From Beroe ovata (Eukaryota; Ctenophora; Nuda; Beroida; Beroidae): a stretch of DNA of 48,793 nucleotides. A program made the translations under genes and the position numbers. Shown one piece after another: positions 30,386 through 41,216 of this stretch (positions are counted from its first letter, which is position 1; every line of letters begins with the position of its first letter). Location of the stretch: assembly GCA_946803715.1 (NCBI GenBank), contig CAMPET010000223.1, positions 70,929 to 119,721 on the forward strand. The letters run 5' to 3'. The notes below the pieces were generated by a model. The model searched no databases. It was not told where the DNA came from and worked only from the letters and a program-made list of their open reading frames with translations.

Positions 30386-31257
30386 CGAATAAATCTCAAA
30401 AGTAAAATATGCAATATTCGGCTAGTTGGCAGTTGCACGCAACGTCGCAACGCGCCGGTCATGCTTATAACGATCGCACTTGCACAACACTGTCTAGCAT
30501 TCGCTAATTTTTGTGCGCGCGCATAAAACATAGCATGCAGCATAGTCAATAATCAATATAACATGAACATAAACATTAGCGTGCTCTGAAATTATCGATC
30601 CTAAATTTAACATCTGCATCATAAAGGACAAGGATTTGTGATGGTTGAAGACCATGATATTTATATCACAATGCAAATGCAGCCATTGTCACAACACAGC
30701 CATTGTCACAATGCAGCCATTTCTTCGAATAAGCACATAAAATGCTCATGCTTGCCTGGTTGTCTGACTTTCGTTAATTGTTTAAATTTGCATAGGGTAT
30801 TGTATATTGAAATCTGACAAGAAGCAACAAATTGAGGAAAGTTTATTGTTGCTTGAATCAGAACCTACTTGCTTCATCACATCAATGAACACCTCGATAT
30901 TTTCAAAGACTATCATAAGGATTGAGCCCCAGTTCACTATGACTGTAGTTGCACGTGTCCATGGCAACATGCACTTCCAGTTAAAATCTGCATGTGCAAC
31001 TCTGATAAAACTCCATTTAGTGACGTACAAGCATCCGTACAAACAAACAAGCTGAGAATTCAGTCCTTACCAAGTTATTATATAGATTTGAACCACATAG
31101 TATATTAAGTTTTGAAATTCATTTTGATCATGAGCATGTCAATGTTGAACTGAGCGAATTGTATCAGTTTATATCATAGAACTTATCCCAATATCGATGA
31201 AGAGAAGCTCTTTCATCCTTCACTATAGATATTCACTTATGGTTCAAGTTTTAGTTG
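30386..31257. other. Intergenic upstream of the PDZ gene
   Basis: Contains a 17-19-base direct repeat (CAGCCATTGTCACAA) around 30679-30723. An inverted pair GTTGCACGTG...CATGTGCAAC lies at 30948-31000, with TCCATGGCAAC between. No convincing ORF. Confidence 0.35.
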
Positions 31258-34200
31258 ATGTCTGGAGATATTTATTCTGTAAAGATTGATGTAGTTGAAG
31301 GGGAGAGACTTGGCATACTTCTCTCAGGTGGAAACAGCACTCCAATTGAAATAAAATCGTAAGTATTTTTCAAATCATGAATCAAGGATGTTATAAATAT
31401 TTCTAGTGATTGAACAACTTCATTATTCCTGGAAACAATTAATAAACATTGAATCAGAGTTGCTATGTCGTCCTCATTTGTGGATACTGACGTCATCATC
31501 ATGGTGTAACTAATTGACTTGTCCTGATCTTCTAATTTTGGCCTCTAATTGGGCATTTTCCTGACTAAATGATAGTTCATATGCATTTTCTATAAAATTT
31601 TGTGTACCGGACACTTTCTCACTATAGACACTGTCCCTCAGGGTTCAGGAGAATTCCATTGCTGAGCTGAGTGGTTTAACTGGTGAACTTCAGATTCTGA
31701 GTGTTAACAATGTTATCTTCACCCCCAATACATCACACCAAGAAGCTATTGTGGCTCTAACGTCCTCATCTGTTCTCGACATTTCTGTCAAAGTGAGTAT
31801 TGATCTCAAAGCTAAGAACAAGTCCTGTCAAAAGGTTGAAGTCGTGTTCTACGATTGATGTTTCATCATTTTGTAACCTTACATCCTGTTCAATCAATCT
31901 CGCTGAATTAGTTCTTATTTCATTGGTGGCAATTCATGATTCAATTGCTATCGTGTGAAATTAGAATGTATCTTCGTCCTATGAAGATTCGTTCAAAAGT
32001 TTTCATCAATGATGGCTGGTTATTTCAGAGACTGTCGAATTGTTGCAACGAAAGGGATGTCAGTACAGAAACGATAGTCAGAAATGATGAGGTCAGTTAT
32101 TACTCCAGAATGTAGGAATGTGGTTATAGTTATGAATGCAAATTGTCGCATGAAAATCGTGGAATGATGTTTATGCAGAACGTTATTCATGCATGAAAAT
32201 CAATTGGTATTGCTCTCATATACTGCTCATATTAAAATAATTCATTATCATGAGTGTTAATTAACGTGAGTGTGACTCTGACATTTAACATACTCATTAG
32301 TCGTACTATTATACTAGTTCATGTTATTTGATATGGACTCGGAACTTTGATCATGAAGGTAGAAGTGGGTAGGCTTTGTCGGCTGTGTTACACGATAATC
32401 AGTTCATGTGTGGTCTCAAGATGAGCATGCCAGCTTGGCGGTATCTGTGTTTCATCTACTGTCATGTATCTCACTGCTGGTGGCGGGAGAATATGTGATG
32501 AGTGTCTGTGTGTGTCATGTGTGACGTGTGTGTGTGTGTCTGCATCTGCGCGTTTGTGTCTGTATGTCTGTATCTGTGGGTTTGTGTTTGTGTGTGTCTG
32601 TGTCTGTCTGTAGGGTGTAACGTCAAATACATGAAATTTCAGAGTAAGAAAGGGTGAAATATCACAATTGCGTATTCGACTTTCGCTCTCTCGGTGTATG
32701 ACACACGGCGGTATAGACAATGTTAGCGCGATATGATTCAAAACACAACAAACACTATCAAGTTAGGTGGGGTGTAGGGTAAGAGCTGTCGCAGCACGTA
32801 CAGAGTCCGGTATCAAAGATCTAATATTCATGAACATTATCGTGTATATCTACGATTACTTATCATGCAAAGAGTAGCAGCTAATGTGTTAACAAGCTTC
32901 GAGAAATGAAAATTACTAAACACAATGCTAATTCTGGATTTACAATGCTTGCAGTTGCACACCGACCCAGCTTGTTTTGTTCATAGATCGTGAGCTCTAG
33001 ATGCTAATTTTAGTTCCAAACCATGCAATATGCTGGATAGGCGCAACCTACACAATTGATACTCAGAATCGGTGTCAGTCATTACAGTGACTGCAGCAGA
33101 GTCAGTCTTTGCTGATTCAAATTGTCGACGAGCGTTGAACAGCGTTCCAACTATTTGTGAAAAGCCTGCAATGCAGACCTTTATCTAACCAGATCGTTGG
33201 AATTTTCTTCAATATTCAAATTATTCAACATTGACACATGTGGACATACCACATTGACACCAATCTATGACGAACGTCGACATTTGAGACCAACGCCAAA
33301 TGGACGGCCATGATCGCATAAAACCCGATCCCACTCCCACGCTTTGCACATGGCGTAATGATATTTGATAGGCCTCTGAGCACCAGCAGTATTGGATGTT
33401 ACCATGGTAACACTATATTACATGGCAAGGCATGGAATGAGAACTTATATGTTGTGTCTGATAATTTGGTGCCTAGTTAGATACAGTAAATTAACACCAG
33501 CATACACCTATTGTAATTGTGTCCCAGTATGGTTGTTCTCGTGTCCTGTTGGATTTTCCCGCCTTTTTCACGAGGAATAATTGAATTATTTTGGGCATGA
33601 CACAGTTGTTCCTCGCAATGTGCCCAACGTTGTGTTTGACATTTCATGAATAATGAATGTGTTCTCAATGCCCGCTATTCCTGTAGAGGTCATCATTGAG
33701 TGTTTTCAAATTCTAATCCATCTTTAGCTTTGTTCGTTTGAGGTTATTGATTGAATATATTTATGAAGGAGCATCAGTTCTACACCTACATTTGTACACC
33801 ATCACGAAGTGAATTTCACTCTTTGTATGGATTTTAGATTCTATCATACCCGGATTTTAGTTGTGACCACTTTATTTTGATAAAACTTTTCTGGAATACT
33901 GGATATTGACTGTAAAGAAGCAAGGTAATCAAATGACTCTTTCTTGGTAATTCTGTCGTATATCTACGATCCTTCTGGGTCCACGTCCACTGTCCACTGT
34001 CCAGCTTTCCTTCAGCTTTCCTAATTCCTTCATTGTCAATCGATAAGTCGGAGTGCGCTAAATCGACTGCTCTGTATGCTATTCCCCCCAGTTCTTTGAT
34101 TAAATCAATTCGATGGGAATACATTGTTTCATCCAGCCGTTACATTGCACATGATTTCTTCACACTCCTATGACCTATCGTACTTCAGGAAATGGAGGAT

Positions 34201-36251
34201 AAAGAAATCAGGAACATGTCGCACGGGTAAGTGTCTCGCTGGTGATCGTAACCATTGTTCCACTCTGACCGATGTTCCACTGTCGACCTTATCAAAATGA
34301 TTTTCATGTGGTTTTCTGGATTTGGCAGTTTGAACTCTTTGTGCGATCTACTGTTCAATTGTCACTTATCTTGAGTGTGACACTTGAGTGTGTTACATTT
34401 GGTTCTAAACTTAACAAATAAGTCGTAGGGTCAAGAAGACAGAAATCGGATCGACCCTATCCCTCTACCTCCAGAAACGCCATGCTATCAACAATTTCCT
34501 TCTAGTTGAGGTTTCCAGTTCTTTATGGTAAGATCTGTGTGTGTGCGTGTGTGTGTGTTTGTGTGTGTGGTTGTGCGTGTGTGNTGTGCATATTTGTGTG
34601 TGTGTGTGTTTGTGCGTGTGTGTGTGTGTGTGTGTTCCTGTAACCATCTCATCACGTGATAAATGTTAGACACTGAGTTCATTAATGAATACTTTGCAAC
34701 AAGCTCACTGATACGGCTGATGCATCACTGTTTAAAGTCATGTAGTGCTATACTTGCCTACTACTGTTGTAGCATGTCAGCATCAAAAACATAAATTATT
34801 CGATGAAATTTTTAAGGACGTGCTCGCTATAGGAGCGCAGTTTAAACCGATTGTTACACGCAGGTTGGCCGGTTGGAACCAGAAAGAGCCTGCATTGACG
34901 GGAAAGTTTTGCGTTGGTGATCAGTTGCTAAGCGTCAACGGGCAGCCAGTAACAACAGTCGCTGAGGCTAACAATATAATGGAAATCACTCCCGGAGGGG
35001 TCAGTATACTCATGTGGTTTCTTGATCGCTGTCAGTTGTACTTCAGCCTATGAGAAAGTGAGACCACCTCAACGCATATCAATCACGGATTAAATTGAAA
35101 AATAGTCCTTACGGCACGCGCGCACTCATGTACCTAAATTATCATGAAAAGTTTGCCGCCATAGTTGAATTTCATGAGCGCGCGCACATGTCCGCGCGGC
35201 GTGGGAACTCCGAAACTTGTATCAATAAGCTTTCGTTCACTCCAGGTGGAACTGTTATTAAAGAGAATGCCGTTAGCGGCTGAGTACAAGCTATTCCGAA
35301 AACATGAGAGTGAAGACTGGGGCATGCAAATTAGACAGAATAGGGTAAGAGAACATGTCCCTAACAATCAATGTGTGATTAGGCTATCAACTTCTGTGAC
35401 AGACTGCCAGAGTGGTCTGTACGGAAGCCCACGGTTTCGATTCCTTGTTTAACATGCCGTACAGCAAGGATCTCGGGCAGTCTCCAAGAAGCCCGACATG
35501 GTCTAAAGACCACTCGTATAAGTGGTCTATAGACCACCGTCCACCCTGTCACAAGCACATTTCATAATATATTCCACATTCATTTGATCCGATCATACTG
35601 ATACAGTAGACAAATAGTATCGGAAATTGCAACAACTGACCCCCCGACAATTGACCCCTGGTATTTGACCTAACCTAACCATCATCGTAACAGTAACCCA
35701 AGCCCTAACCGTAACTCTAACTGCATTACCGTGAGACTGTCATACAAGTGAGACAGGGTGGTCTATAGACCGTGTCGGGCTTCTTGGAGACTGCCGGATC
35801 TCGACCGTGTTCGCCAGGCTAGACAGTAGACACATAACTTACTATATCAGAACTTAAGTTATTCATTTGATAATCTCCACCTCAGCTGGTTAACATTATT
35901 CACGGAGGCATAGCATGGACCGCTGGGTTGCAGCCATTCTCAGCAGAGTTTGCAGATAAGGCGTGTTCATGGGCCATCACCAGGGTTAACATGTGTCCTG
36001 TCAGCATACTCTGTCACTCTACTGACGTTCTCTTGAGCAAGGTACTAGCAATACCGTTCATATTGTTCACAACGGACAATGTAATACTGCTTATCATATG
36101 TACACCCAGACATGACTACCCTCGTATTTCACAGATTGATAGTGGGAAGAAAGATGCCATCATCACTCTACAGCCCTCAGAGTTCATTACCAGGCTTGCC
36201 GATTCACTTCTAGAGCACTCGCACTATGAGGACTTTGTTGTGAGGTCGTGA
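31258..36251 (+). CDS. Multi-PDZ scaffold protein (about three PDZ domains, syntenin-like end)
   Basis: PDZ domains bind C-terminal peptides of membrane proteins. Exons proposed: 31258-31358, 31642-31792, 32029-32091, 34189-34226, 34429-34527, about 34780-34999, 35246-35344, 35886-36041 and 36135-36251 (TGA). PDZ 1 spans the first two exons: RLGILLSGGN then LTGELQILSVNN and VLDISVK. PDZ 2 is in the sixth and seventh exons: FCVGDQLLSVNGQPVTTVAEA then EITPGG|VELLLKRMP. PDZ 3 begins LFRKHESEDWGMQIRQNR|LVNIIHGGIAWTAGL and ends IITLQPSEFITRLADSLLEH, similar in layout to the last PDZ and tail of syntenins. Phase fails between the fifth and sixth exons: the strong donor after 34527 leaves two bases, but the next frame needs none or one. 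A different site or missed exon is likely there. Intron 3 is about 2.1 kb. The exact family is not recognised. Confidence 0.65.
32492..32616. repeat. TG-rich microsatellite in PDZ gene intron 3
   Basis: GTGTCTGTGTGTGTCATG...CTGTCTGTAG, a mixed (TG)n/(TCTG)n tract. Open frames on the minus strand here (His/Thr runs) are artefacts. Confidence 0.75.
34535..34636. repeat. (GT)n microsatellite containing a single N
   Basis: Alternating GT with TTTGTG and GCGTG interruptions, with an N at 34584. It lies in the intron where the PDZ gene's splice phases do not match. Confidence 0.8.
35476..35795. mobile_element. 320-base TIR element with CCTAAC-type interior
   Basis: Left end GGCAGTCTCCAAGAAGCCCGAC (35476-35497) is exactly reverse-complemented at 35774-35795. 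Next inside are GTGGTCTATAGACCAC (35522-35537) and its partner GGTGGTCTATAGACC. The interior near 35670-35725 holds CCTAACCTAACC and CCCTAACCG runs. It lies in a PDZ gene intron; no ORF. Confidence 0.7.
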
Positions 36252-36543
36252 TATCGCCACTCCTACGTAAGCAAGTCATGATGATGATTGGAAAGTAAGT
36301 GTAAGAGGAGTCGTCCTCAGTCCTAATGAATGATAGAAAACTCGCGTTTTGTAGGTCAGAGTTGAGACTATCATCATGGTATTACAGAAAAACTGATGAT
36401 ATCCAGCCGGTTTCATCTTTAAAGCTATTTATTTGATCAACTTACATTTGGAACGCTTTACTTGCTTTGATATTGTAAAAATATACATTTTGAGAAATAT
36501 GGAAGAGTTTGATGAAAATCACATATTCTGGACATATTCGAAA
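36252..36543. other. Space between convergent PDZ gene and hevein gene 2
   Basis: AT-rich, no features beyond the two 3' ends. Confidence 0.3.
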
Positions 36544-37144
36544 TTATATTGAGTCATTGTCATCCCTCTTGACCCTAACCTCCCCAAAGCATACAAACTC
36601 ATCAACTATTACTCCATCATTACCGTTAGTAAAAATGATGGAGTTTATGAAACCTGACAAATTGGCCGTCTTCATAGCATTTGTGCAGTTTGCCACGTGT
36701 ATCACGTGTCCACTTTCACCGGTATGTGGGTAGGAGGGATCGAGGAATGTGAAGGAAGCAAACTCCACTTCCGCATAGAATGTGTTGGTAACCTCCGTGT
36801 AGTATCGGAAGACAGGGCAGTCAGGGCAGCAGTGTGATGGTCCAGATCCACACCATGAGTACTGGGAACAACACCTGAAACCAGGGTTAGCACATGCTAC
36901 AACCATAATTCAGCATGCTAGAATTAGTTGAGAGAAAACAGCTGCAAATGGTGGGATACCTGATAGGGTGTTCTGGTGAGGTTGGACACCCTGTTGATCG
37001 GAATGTCCCATTCACCCACACAGGAAAGTGCTTCCCACACCTATGTGGGTGTGGGTGGATGTGGACTGGTGACGTCATCTCAACAACTGGTGCCATCAGG
37101 AGACATGCAAATAGTAGCATGTTGGTCAGGACATTGACAAACAT
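36544..37144 (-). CDS. Secreted hevein-type (chitin-binding type 1) protein, paralogue 2
   Basis: Two exons on the minus strand, 37144-36960 and 36874-36544 (TAA), join in phase to 171 residues. A hydrophobic N-terminus (MFVNVLTNMLLFACLLMAP) is a likely signal peptide. A His/Pro stretch (HIHPHPHRCG) leads into a hevein-like domain whose core is formed across the intron: RCGKHFPVW..., then R|CCSQYSWCG and SHCCPDC. The remaining 100 residues form a domain with HVIHVANCT and VIVDEFVCFGEVRVK, similar to the end of the neighbouring paralogue, so a shared fold is inferred. Compared with canonical CCSxWGWCG, the first Trp is Tyr and the Gly is Ser, so binding may be altered. Such proteins bind GlcNAc polymers; the role here is unknown. 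Confidence 0.75.
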
Positions 37145-37435
37145 TAGCTAGAGGATAGAATTTTGGTTTTAGTACATATATGAGTCAGAATCAGCATTCA
37201 ACAGTCATTCATCAATCAAGTATTGACAGATATGACCATGATGGGCGTGACTGAAGCTCTCAGGAGCTTCATCAGGAGATGAATACTCAAAATCAGAATC
37301 ATAGAAAATCGGTATCATGTAACTTGACCATTACATCGAATTTTTCAAACTTGACGGATAACAAATGACAATTTACTGGTCATTTAATATGTGTCCTTTT
37401 AATCGCCTAACATAATAAAGGGATGACACACTCAC

Positions 37436-37908
37436 TTATAAATGCTTTTGATAATGGAGGTACATGACATTTTACCGATTTCTATGACATGATTAGCGTC
37501 TTGTGCCGGATCAAACTCGATACCCTGAATAAACGATCCGCTGTCTTCAAGCACAAGGAGGCAGTCTGCCCCCTCCAACGTTGGGTTCTCACTCACGTCC
37601 ATCACTTTGAGACTGATTCGCTTCTTCAAAACCGGCATTCCCGTCTGCTGAAGCTGGAACCTGGAACACTCAGTCCCACAATCACAGTGCTCCGCCGTGG
37701 TGCCGCACCAACCCCACTTGGAACAGCAACTGTACCCGAGTGTGGGATCAGGCTCACAGTGACCACTGATCACGTGACCGCTCGGGGTCTCCACTGGGTT
37801 ATCCTGCCCGCACCTACCATCTTCACGCCAGTGTGTTGCATAGATTGTGTTTACAGCACGGGCAGTGGGCCACAATAGAATCAGGAGTAGAGATAGTGCA
37901 TGTACCAT
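37436..37908 (-). CDS. Secreted hevein-type (chitin-binding type 1) protein, paralogue 1 (3' exon not found)
   Basis: ATG at 37908, frame open to a clear donor (AA|GTGAGT) at 37436/37435; the last exon is not identified. MVHALSLLLILLWPTARA is a signal peptide. Residues about 32-82 are a full eight-cysteine hevein domain: RCGQDNP, GHCEPDPTLGYSCCSKWGWCG, EHCDCGTEC. The Ser and both Trp of the sugar site are present; the usual later Tyr is His. The rest (LKKRISLKVMDV..., DCLLVLEDSG, HVIEIGKMSCTSIIKSI) parallels the C-terminal domain of paralogue 2 (HVIHVANCT...GFINSI). Upstream of paralogue 2 on the same strand with about 290 bases between, it looks like a tandem duplication. A possible last exon in 37200-37290 could not be confirmed. 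Confidence 0.75.
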
Positions 37909-37946
37909 TGCGTCTGTGAGGTATTATTCGCGGGTTAGCGGTGGTA

Positions 37947-38150
37947 ATGATGATACCTCGTTTTGCTGACCCTTATTTGCGACCCCTGTATCCTTATACT
38001 GCCCCTAAAATCAAAAATGCAGTACTGCGGCTAATTGATGAGCTTCTTATATCGGTGAAAGCGGCTTTGTATGAGCAAAAACAGAGCACTTTAAAGCAAT
38101 TGGAATCATTAATCAATTTTAAACAGTCTCAGTCATTCGGAGAGAGGTAA
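37947..38150 (+). CDS. Short uncharacterised ORF divergent from hevein gene 1
   Basis: From the first ATG at 37947 to TAA at 38148-38150: 67 residues, MMIPRFADPYLRPLYPYTAP followed by an amphipathic helix (NAVLRLIDELLISVKAALYEQ). Its ATG is 38 bases from that of hevein gene 1 on the other strand, so both would share one promoter. No family recognised; it may be chance or an exon. Confidence 0.2.
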   Translation: MMIPRFADPYLRPLYPYTAPKIKNAVLRLIDELLISVKAALYEQKQSTLKQLESLINFKQSQSFGER

Positions 38151-38745
38151 AACAACGAATAGAGTGCAAAAGTTACCAGTCTGGTGGAATTACATTGGGC
38201 CCAGCCCATAAGTCAAAGTTTTATTACAATTGACCAACTGTAAATATGGAATAAATCGAGACAAAAGCCCAAATTGAAATCAAATTTCCACCATGATCAT
38301 AATCTGAATCACATTGCATGATCAACGAGTGCATGAGTGCGAGCTGTTTTGGTATAGGTTGGTCAGTGGTCACTATAATGTATAATGAAAAACGTTATCG
38401 TAGGCATCGAGAAAATGGCAATATTATAGTTGGTGGCAATATTATAGTTGGTGACGCTGAACCGGATATTGAAAAAAGTTCGAGTATTGGCAATATGATG
38501 CGAGGGATAAGAGAGTGATGCTCATTAGTGAGCTGAAAAACCTGCCATGGGTATCTGAACTCGCTACTCAAACAAAACATTCAATTCCGCGGTGTGAACA
38601 TCAAACATGGAAACGAAGCTGCGGCCCCTCAATTCCATGGAAATGATTTTACCTGTTAGTGCAGTGTTTATATGTGCTCATGCTTATTGGCATGGCTCTT
38701 AGTCAATAGTCTTAGGCTTTAGTTATATTCCGCGCCGTACTATCT
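38151..38745. other. Intergenic between hevein pair and LINE
   Basis: No ORF. A tandem doublet GGCAATATTATAGTTGGT lies at about 38417-38452. Otherwise unremarkable AT-rich DNA. Confidence 0.35.
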
Positions 38746-38808
38746 TGTAGGATTTTACCCTACCGTTGGTGCAGGTGCGCGCCAGCAAGGGTAGGGTGAA
38801 ATCCTACA
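38746..38808. repeat. GTAGGATTT-family hairpin, internally deleted copy
   Basis: TGTAGGATTTTACCCTACCG...GCGCGCCAGCAAGGGTAGGGTGAAATCCTACA, 63 bases. It has both terminal arms but lacks the middle GGGATAAAATCCC arm pair. Confidence 0.7.
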
Positions 38809-38874
38809 ACGTACTATCGCGATCGTGCAGATCATGCATCAGCGGTCTGGATGGCATCGCCTGCCAACAATCGN

Positions 38875-38971
38875 CATGAATGAAATGTGAGAGTGCTGTT
38901 TCCGAGTGTGAGCTGAGGCCATTGACGTTTAACTGACAAATAGGCACATGTTTATAATGATTACTGTCCAT
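38875..38971 (-). pseudogene. LINE ORF2 start (APE endonuclease N-terminus), truncated at an N
   Basis: ATG at 38971 overlaps the last 11 bases of ORF1, in a different frame. Reads MDSNHYKHVPICQLNVNGLSS, then SETALSHFIH. The CQLNVNGL stretch matches the first strand of an APE-type endonuclease with its metal/phosphate-binding Asn. It stops at a lone N (38874), after which the sequence is unrelated, so the RT is missing here. Confidence 0.7.
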
Positions 38972-41018
38972 ACTGAAGGCGTTGGATGTAAGCAAGCTTC
39001 TCATTATACTTAGGACATGAATGATCGGTGGCAGAATGTTGTCTGTTTTCTTTACAATTTGGGCATTTCAGCTGCTCAACACTATTTGATTGTTTGATAA
39101 CACAATCACTCGGTTTATGGGGTTGTGTACAGTGCGGACAGACTTGTTGCTTCTTGGGACACCAAATAGCGGTATGATCAAAGCCATAGCATTTATAGCA
39201 CTGGGTTACTGACGCCTTAGGCTCAAAGGCCCTGATTTCACAATAGACATCGTCAAGGAAGATGCCTCTTGAGAGTGATTCTTCTAGCTGTTTGGAGTTG
39301 CTGAAATGGACCAGTACCGTCGGTCTTACTGTACCATGTCTGTCAACAAATCGTCTCAGCTTTATATCTGTCCAACCAAATTGTTCCCTGAACTGTGCAA
39401 TAATATTGCTTTCTGTTAGCATAGTGTTCACATCAAGAATTACCCCTCTTATATTTTTGTTTTGGAGTAATGATGCCATAGTTTTGTTATTCACTCCTGC
39501 ATCCACAGAGAAAAAGCTGGGGTCCCATTTCTGTACAACCTCTGTGGCAGTCTTAGCGTCTTCAAGTTCAATCAATAGACTTCCATGTCTTGTGCGCTTG
39601 CACTGCACAATTTTAGTCCTAGGGAAATGTCTATTAAACTCCTTTTTTGTGTCATAAGACTTCTTTACAAATTTATCAAAAGAAATAATATTTTCAACAG
39701 AAATGGTCTTTGTTTCATCACAAAGTGTTCTGATGTCTGGTGACTTCACTAGGCGTCTCTGTGGAGCTGATCCCGAGCTGGATTTGGGTTTGGCAGCATC
39801 AGCATATGTTCTTGCTTCTAACTGATCCCATTTAGCGTTGGCTTTGATGCCAGCAGGTATCCTTGACACTTCCTGTAGAATCTTATCTGATGTTTCTTTG
39901 ATTTGGTAAAGATCACCAATTTCATTTTGGTTTGTTGCAATCTCTGAAGTTCTACACCCTTCCTTGATTTGATTGGTACTCTTTCTGATTTCTTCATACT
40001 GCATTTCCAATTTCTTGTGACCGAGTTTAATTTCCTTAATGATATCTGCATGGGCTTCACTGACAGCAGAGTTATCAGGATAATCACCACTACATACTGC
40101 ACCAGTTCTAGTGATCAGCTCTTCCAATGGCAATCTCTCCAGTTGTGAAACTGTGGAGACTGCATGCTCAACTGCTTGCTCCATAGATGTCATAGCTGTA
40201 TTTATAGTCATTGTTGCATCATCTAGCTTACCAGCCAATTCATCACACAATGCAGGAACTGCTTCACACGTTCCTGAGATGTCTAGGAGATCTACTTTTG
40301 TTTTTGTCGTCTCAAGCTCAGTACTGAGGGAGGTCAGTTTATCACATATACCTAGTTCATCAGTTGAAACAAAATTACAGTGTTTCTCAAGCATAGAAAA
40401 GATGTCCTTGACATAAGCTTTGATGCATTTCACCTCTGACATCAACTGTGCTATACTTGGAATAGAAGTCTTATCAACAGTTTTGGTGCCAACAGTTTTA
40501 GTGCCAATATTTGGCATGCACATTGGGCATATCAGTTGAACATAGCTTGGTGTACTACTGAGAATACTGAGTGCTCTTCTCTCTAGGGGTGATGAAGTAC
40601 ACGAATTGTGATAATAGCCTGAACAATGTGAACACACAATTCCATCACCTAGTGGCCCGGTTCCATTCAGTACCTCTTTCTTACAAACAGTGCAAGGGGA
40701 GTCACAATCGGGGGCTTTAACACAAACCTTCCCATCCACAGATTGAAGACCAACAAACTTGAGTTGACCTTTAGCTTCATTTGCAAACGTTACAAGAACT
40801 TGATCAAACCCATACTTCCCAAATGGTGTTGAGAAGCCACTGTGATATCTAAGGATAGTCAGCTTCTCCTGTGTAGTCAAACGACCTGGAACATCAAGGT
40901 GAAATACATTTAACAATGCAGCGAGTTCTGTTGAAGAAAGATTGCCAATAGCTTTGTTCGATGTCATCTTAAACCAGGAACAAAATCGAAAAGTTCTACT
41001 GACCGGAAGTATTCCCAC
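38961..41018 (-). CDS. LINE (non-LTR retrotransposon) ORF1 with PHD finger, coiled coil and zinc knuckles
   Basis: Intact frame of 685 residues from 41018, or 668 from the second Met at 40967 (MTSNKAIGNLSSTELAALL), the likelier start. ORF1 proteins coat LINE RNA. Domains: PHD-type zinc finger at about residues 108-165 (CDSPCTVCKKEV..., CSHCSGYYHNSC, CPMC); a long helical/coiled-coil region about 185-400; two RNA-binding-like folds about 440-600 (HGSLLIELEDAKTATEVV, PTVLVHFSNSKQLEESL); and zinc knuckles near the end (CYKCYGFDHTAIWC, CPHCTQPHKPSDC, CPNCKENRQHSATDHSC). ORF2 starts inside the ORF1 stop region. Upstream of 41018 is the presumed 5' UTR to about 41216. The lack of stops argues for a young insertion. 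Confidence 0.85.
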   Translation of the reverse strand: MGILPVSRTFRFCSWFKMTSNKAIGNLSSTELAALLNVFHLDVPGRLTTQEKLTILRYHSGFSTPFGKYGFDQVLVTFANEAKGQLKFVGLQSVDGKVCVKAPDCDSPCTVCKKEVLNGTGPLGDGIVCSHCSGYYHNSCTSSPLERRALSILSSTPSYVQLICPMCMPNIGTKTVGTKTVDKTSIPSIAQLMSEVKCIKAYVKDIFSMLEKHCNFVSTDELGICDKLTSLSTELETTKTKVDLLDISGTCEAVPALCDELAGKLDDATMTINTAMTSMEQAVEHAVSTVSQLERLPLEELITRTGAVCSGDYPDNSAVSEAHADIIKEIKLGHKKLEMQYEEIRKSTNQIKEGCRTSEIATNQNEIGDLYQIKETSDKILQEVSRIPAGIKANAKWDQLEARTYADAAKPKSSSGSAPQRRLVKSPDIRTLCDETKTISVENIISFDKFVKKSYDTKKEFNRHFPRTKIVQCKRTRHGSLLIELEDAKTATEVVQKWDPSFFSVDAGVNNKTMASLLQNKNIRGVILDVNTMLTESNIIAQFREQFGWTDIKLRRFVDRHGTVRPTVLVHFSNSKQLEESLSRGIFLDDVYCEIRAFEPKASVTQCYKCYGFDHTAIWCPKKQQVCPHCTQPHKPSDCVIKQSNSVEQLKCPNCKENRQHSATDHSCPKYNEKLAYIQRLQYGQ

Positions 41019-41216
41019 TTATGGGTGGGATACCCTTCTGAGAGTTTGGTGTGCTCCTGCACAAGAGGGAGGAGAACAGTAGGGGAAGTCACACAACAAC
41101 TGTTATCAAACTTGTTATCACTCTTGTAATCACTCTTGTCTCTCTTTTTCGAACATGTCACATACCTAAGGACACCCACTCAAATTTGATTGTAATAAGT
41201 AGTGTTGATAAGCCTT

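Noticed and set aside
30782-31055. Open frames on both strands around 30.8-31.05 kb
   Set aside because: Low-complexity, no homologous motif, overlapping on both strands; no splice or start context.
35400-35450. tRNA-like B-box (GGTTTCGATTCC) near 35432
   Set aside because: No A-box at the proper distance and no cloverleaf; it adjoins a MITE end.
36544-37908. Hevein genes as plant or fungal contamination
   Set aside because: They lie between animal genes on one contig, and one has a typical short local-style intron; nothing suggests a chimeric join between 36.2 and 38.2 kb.
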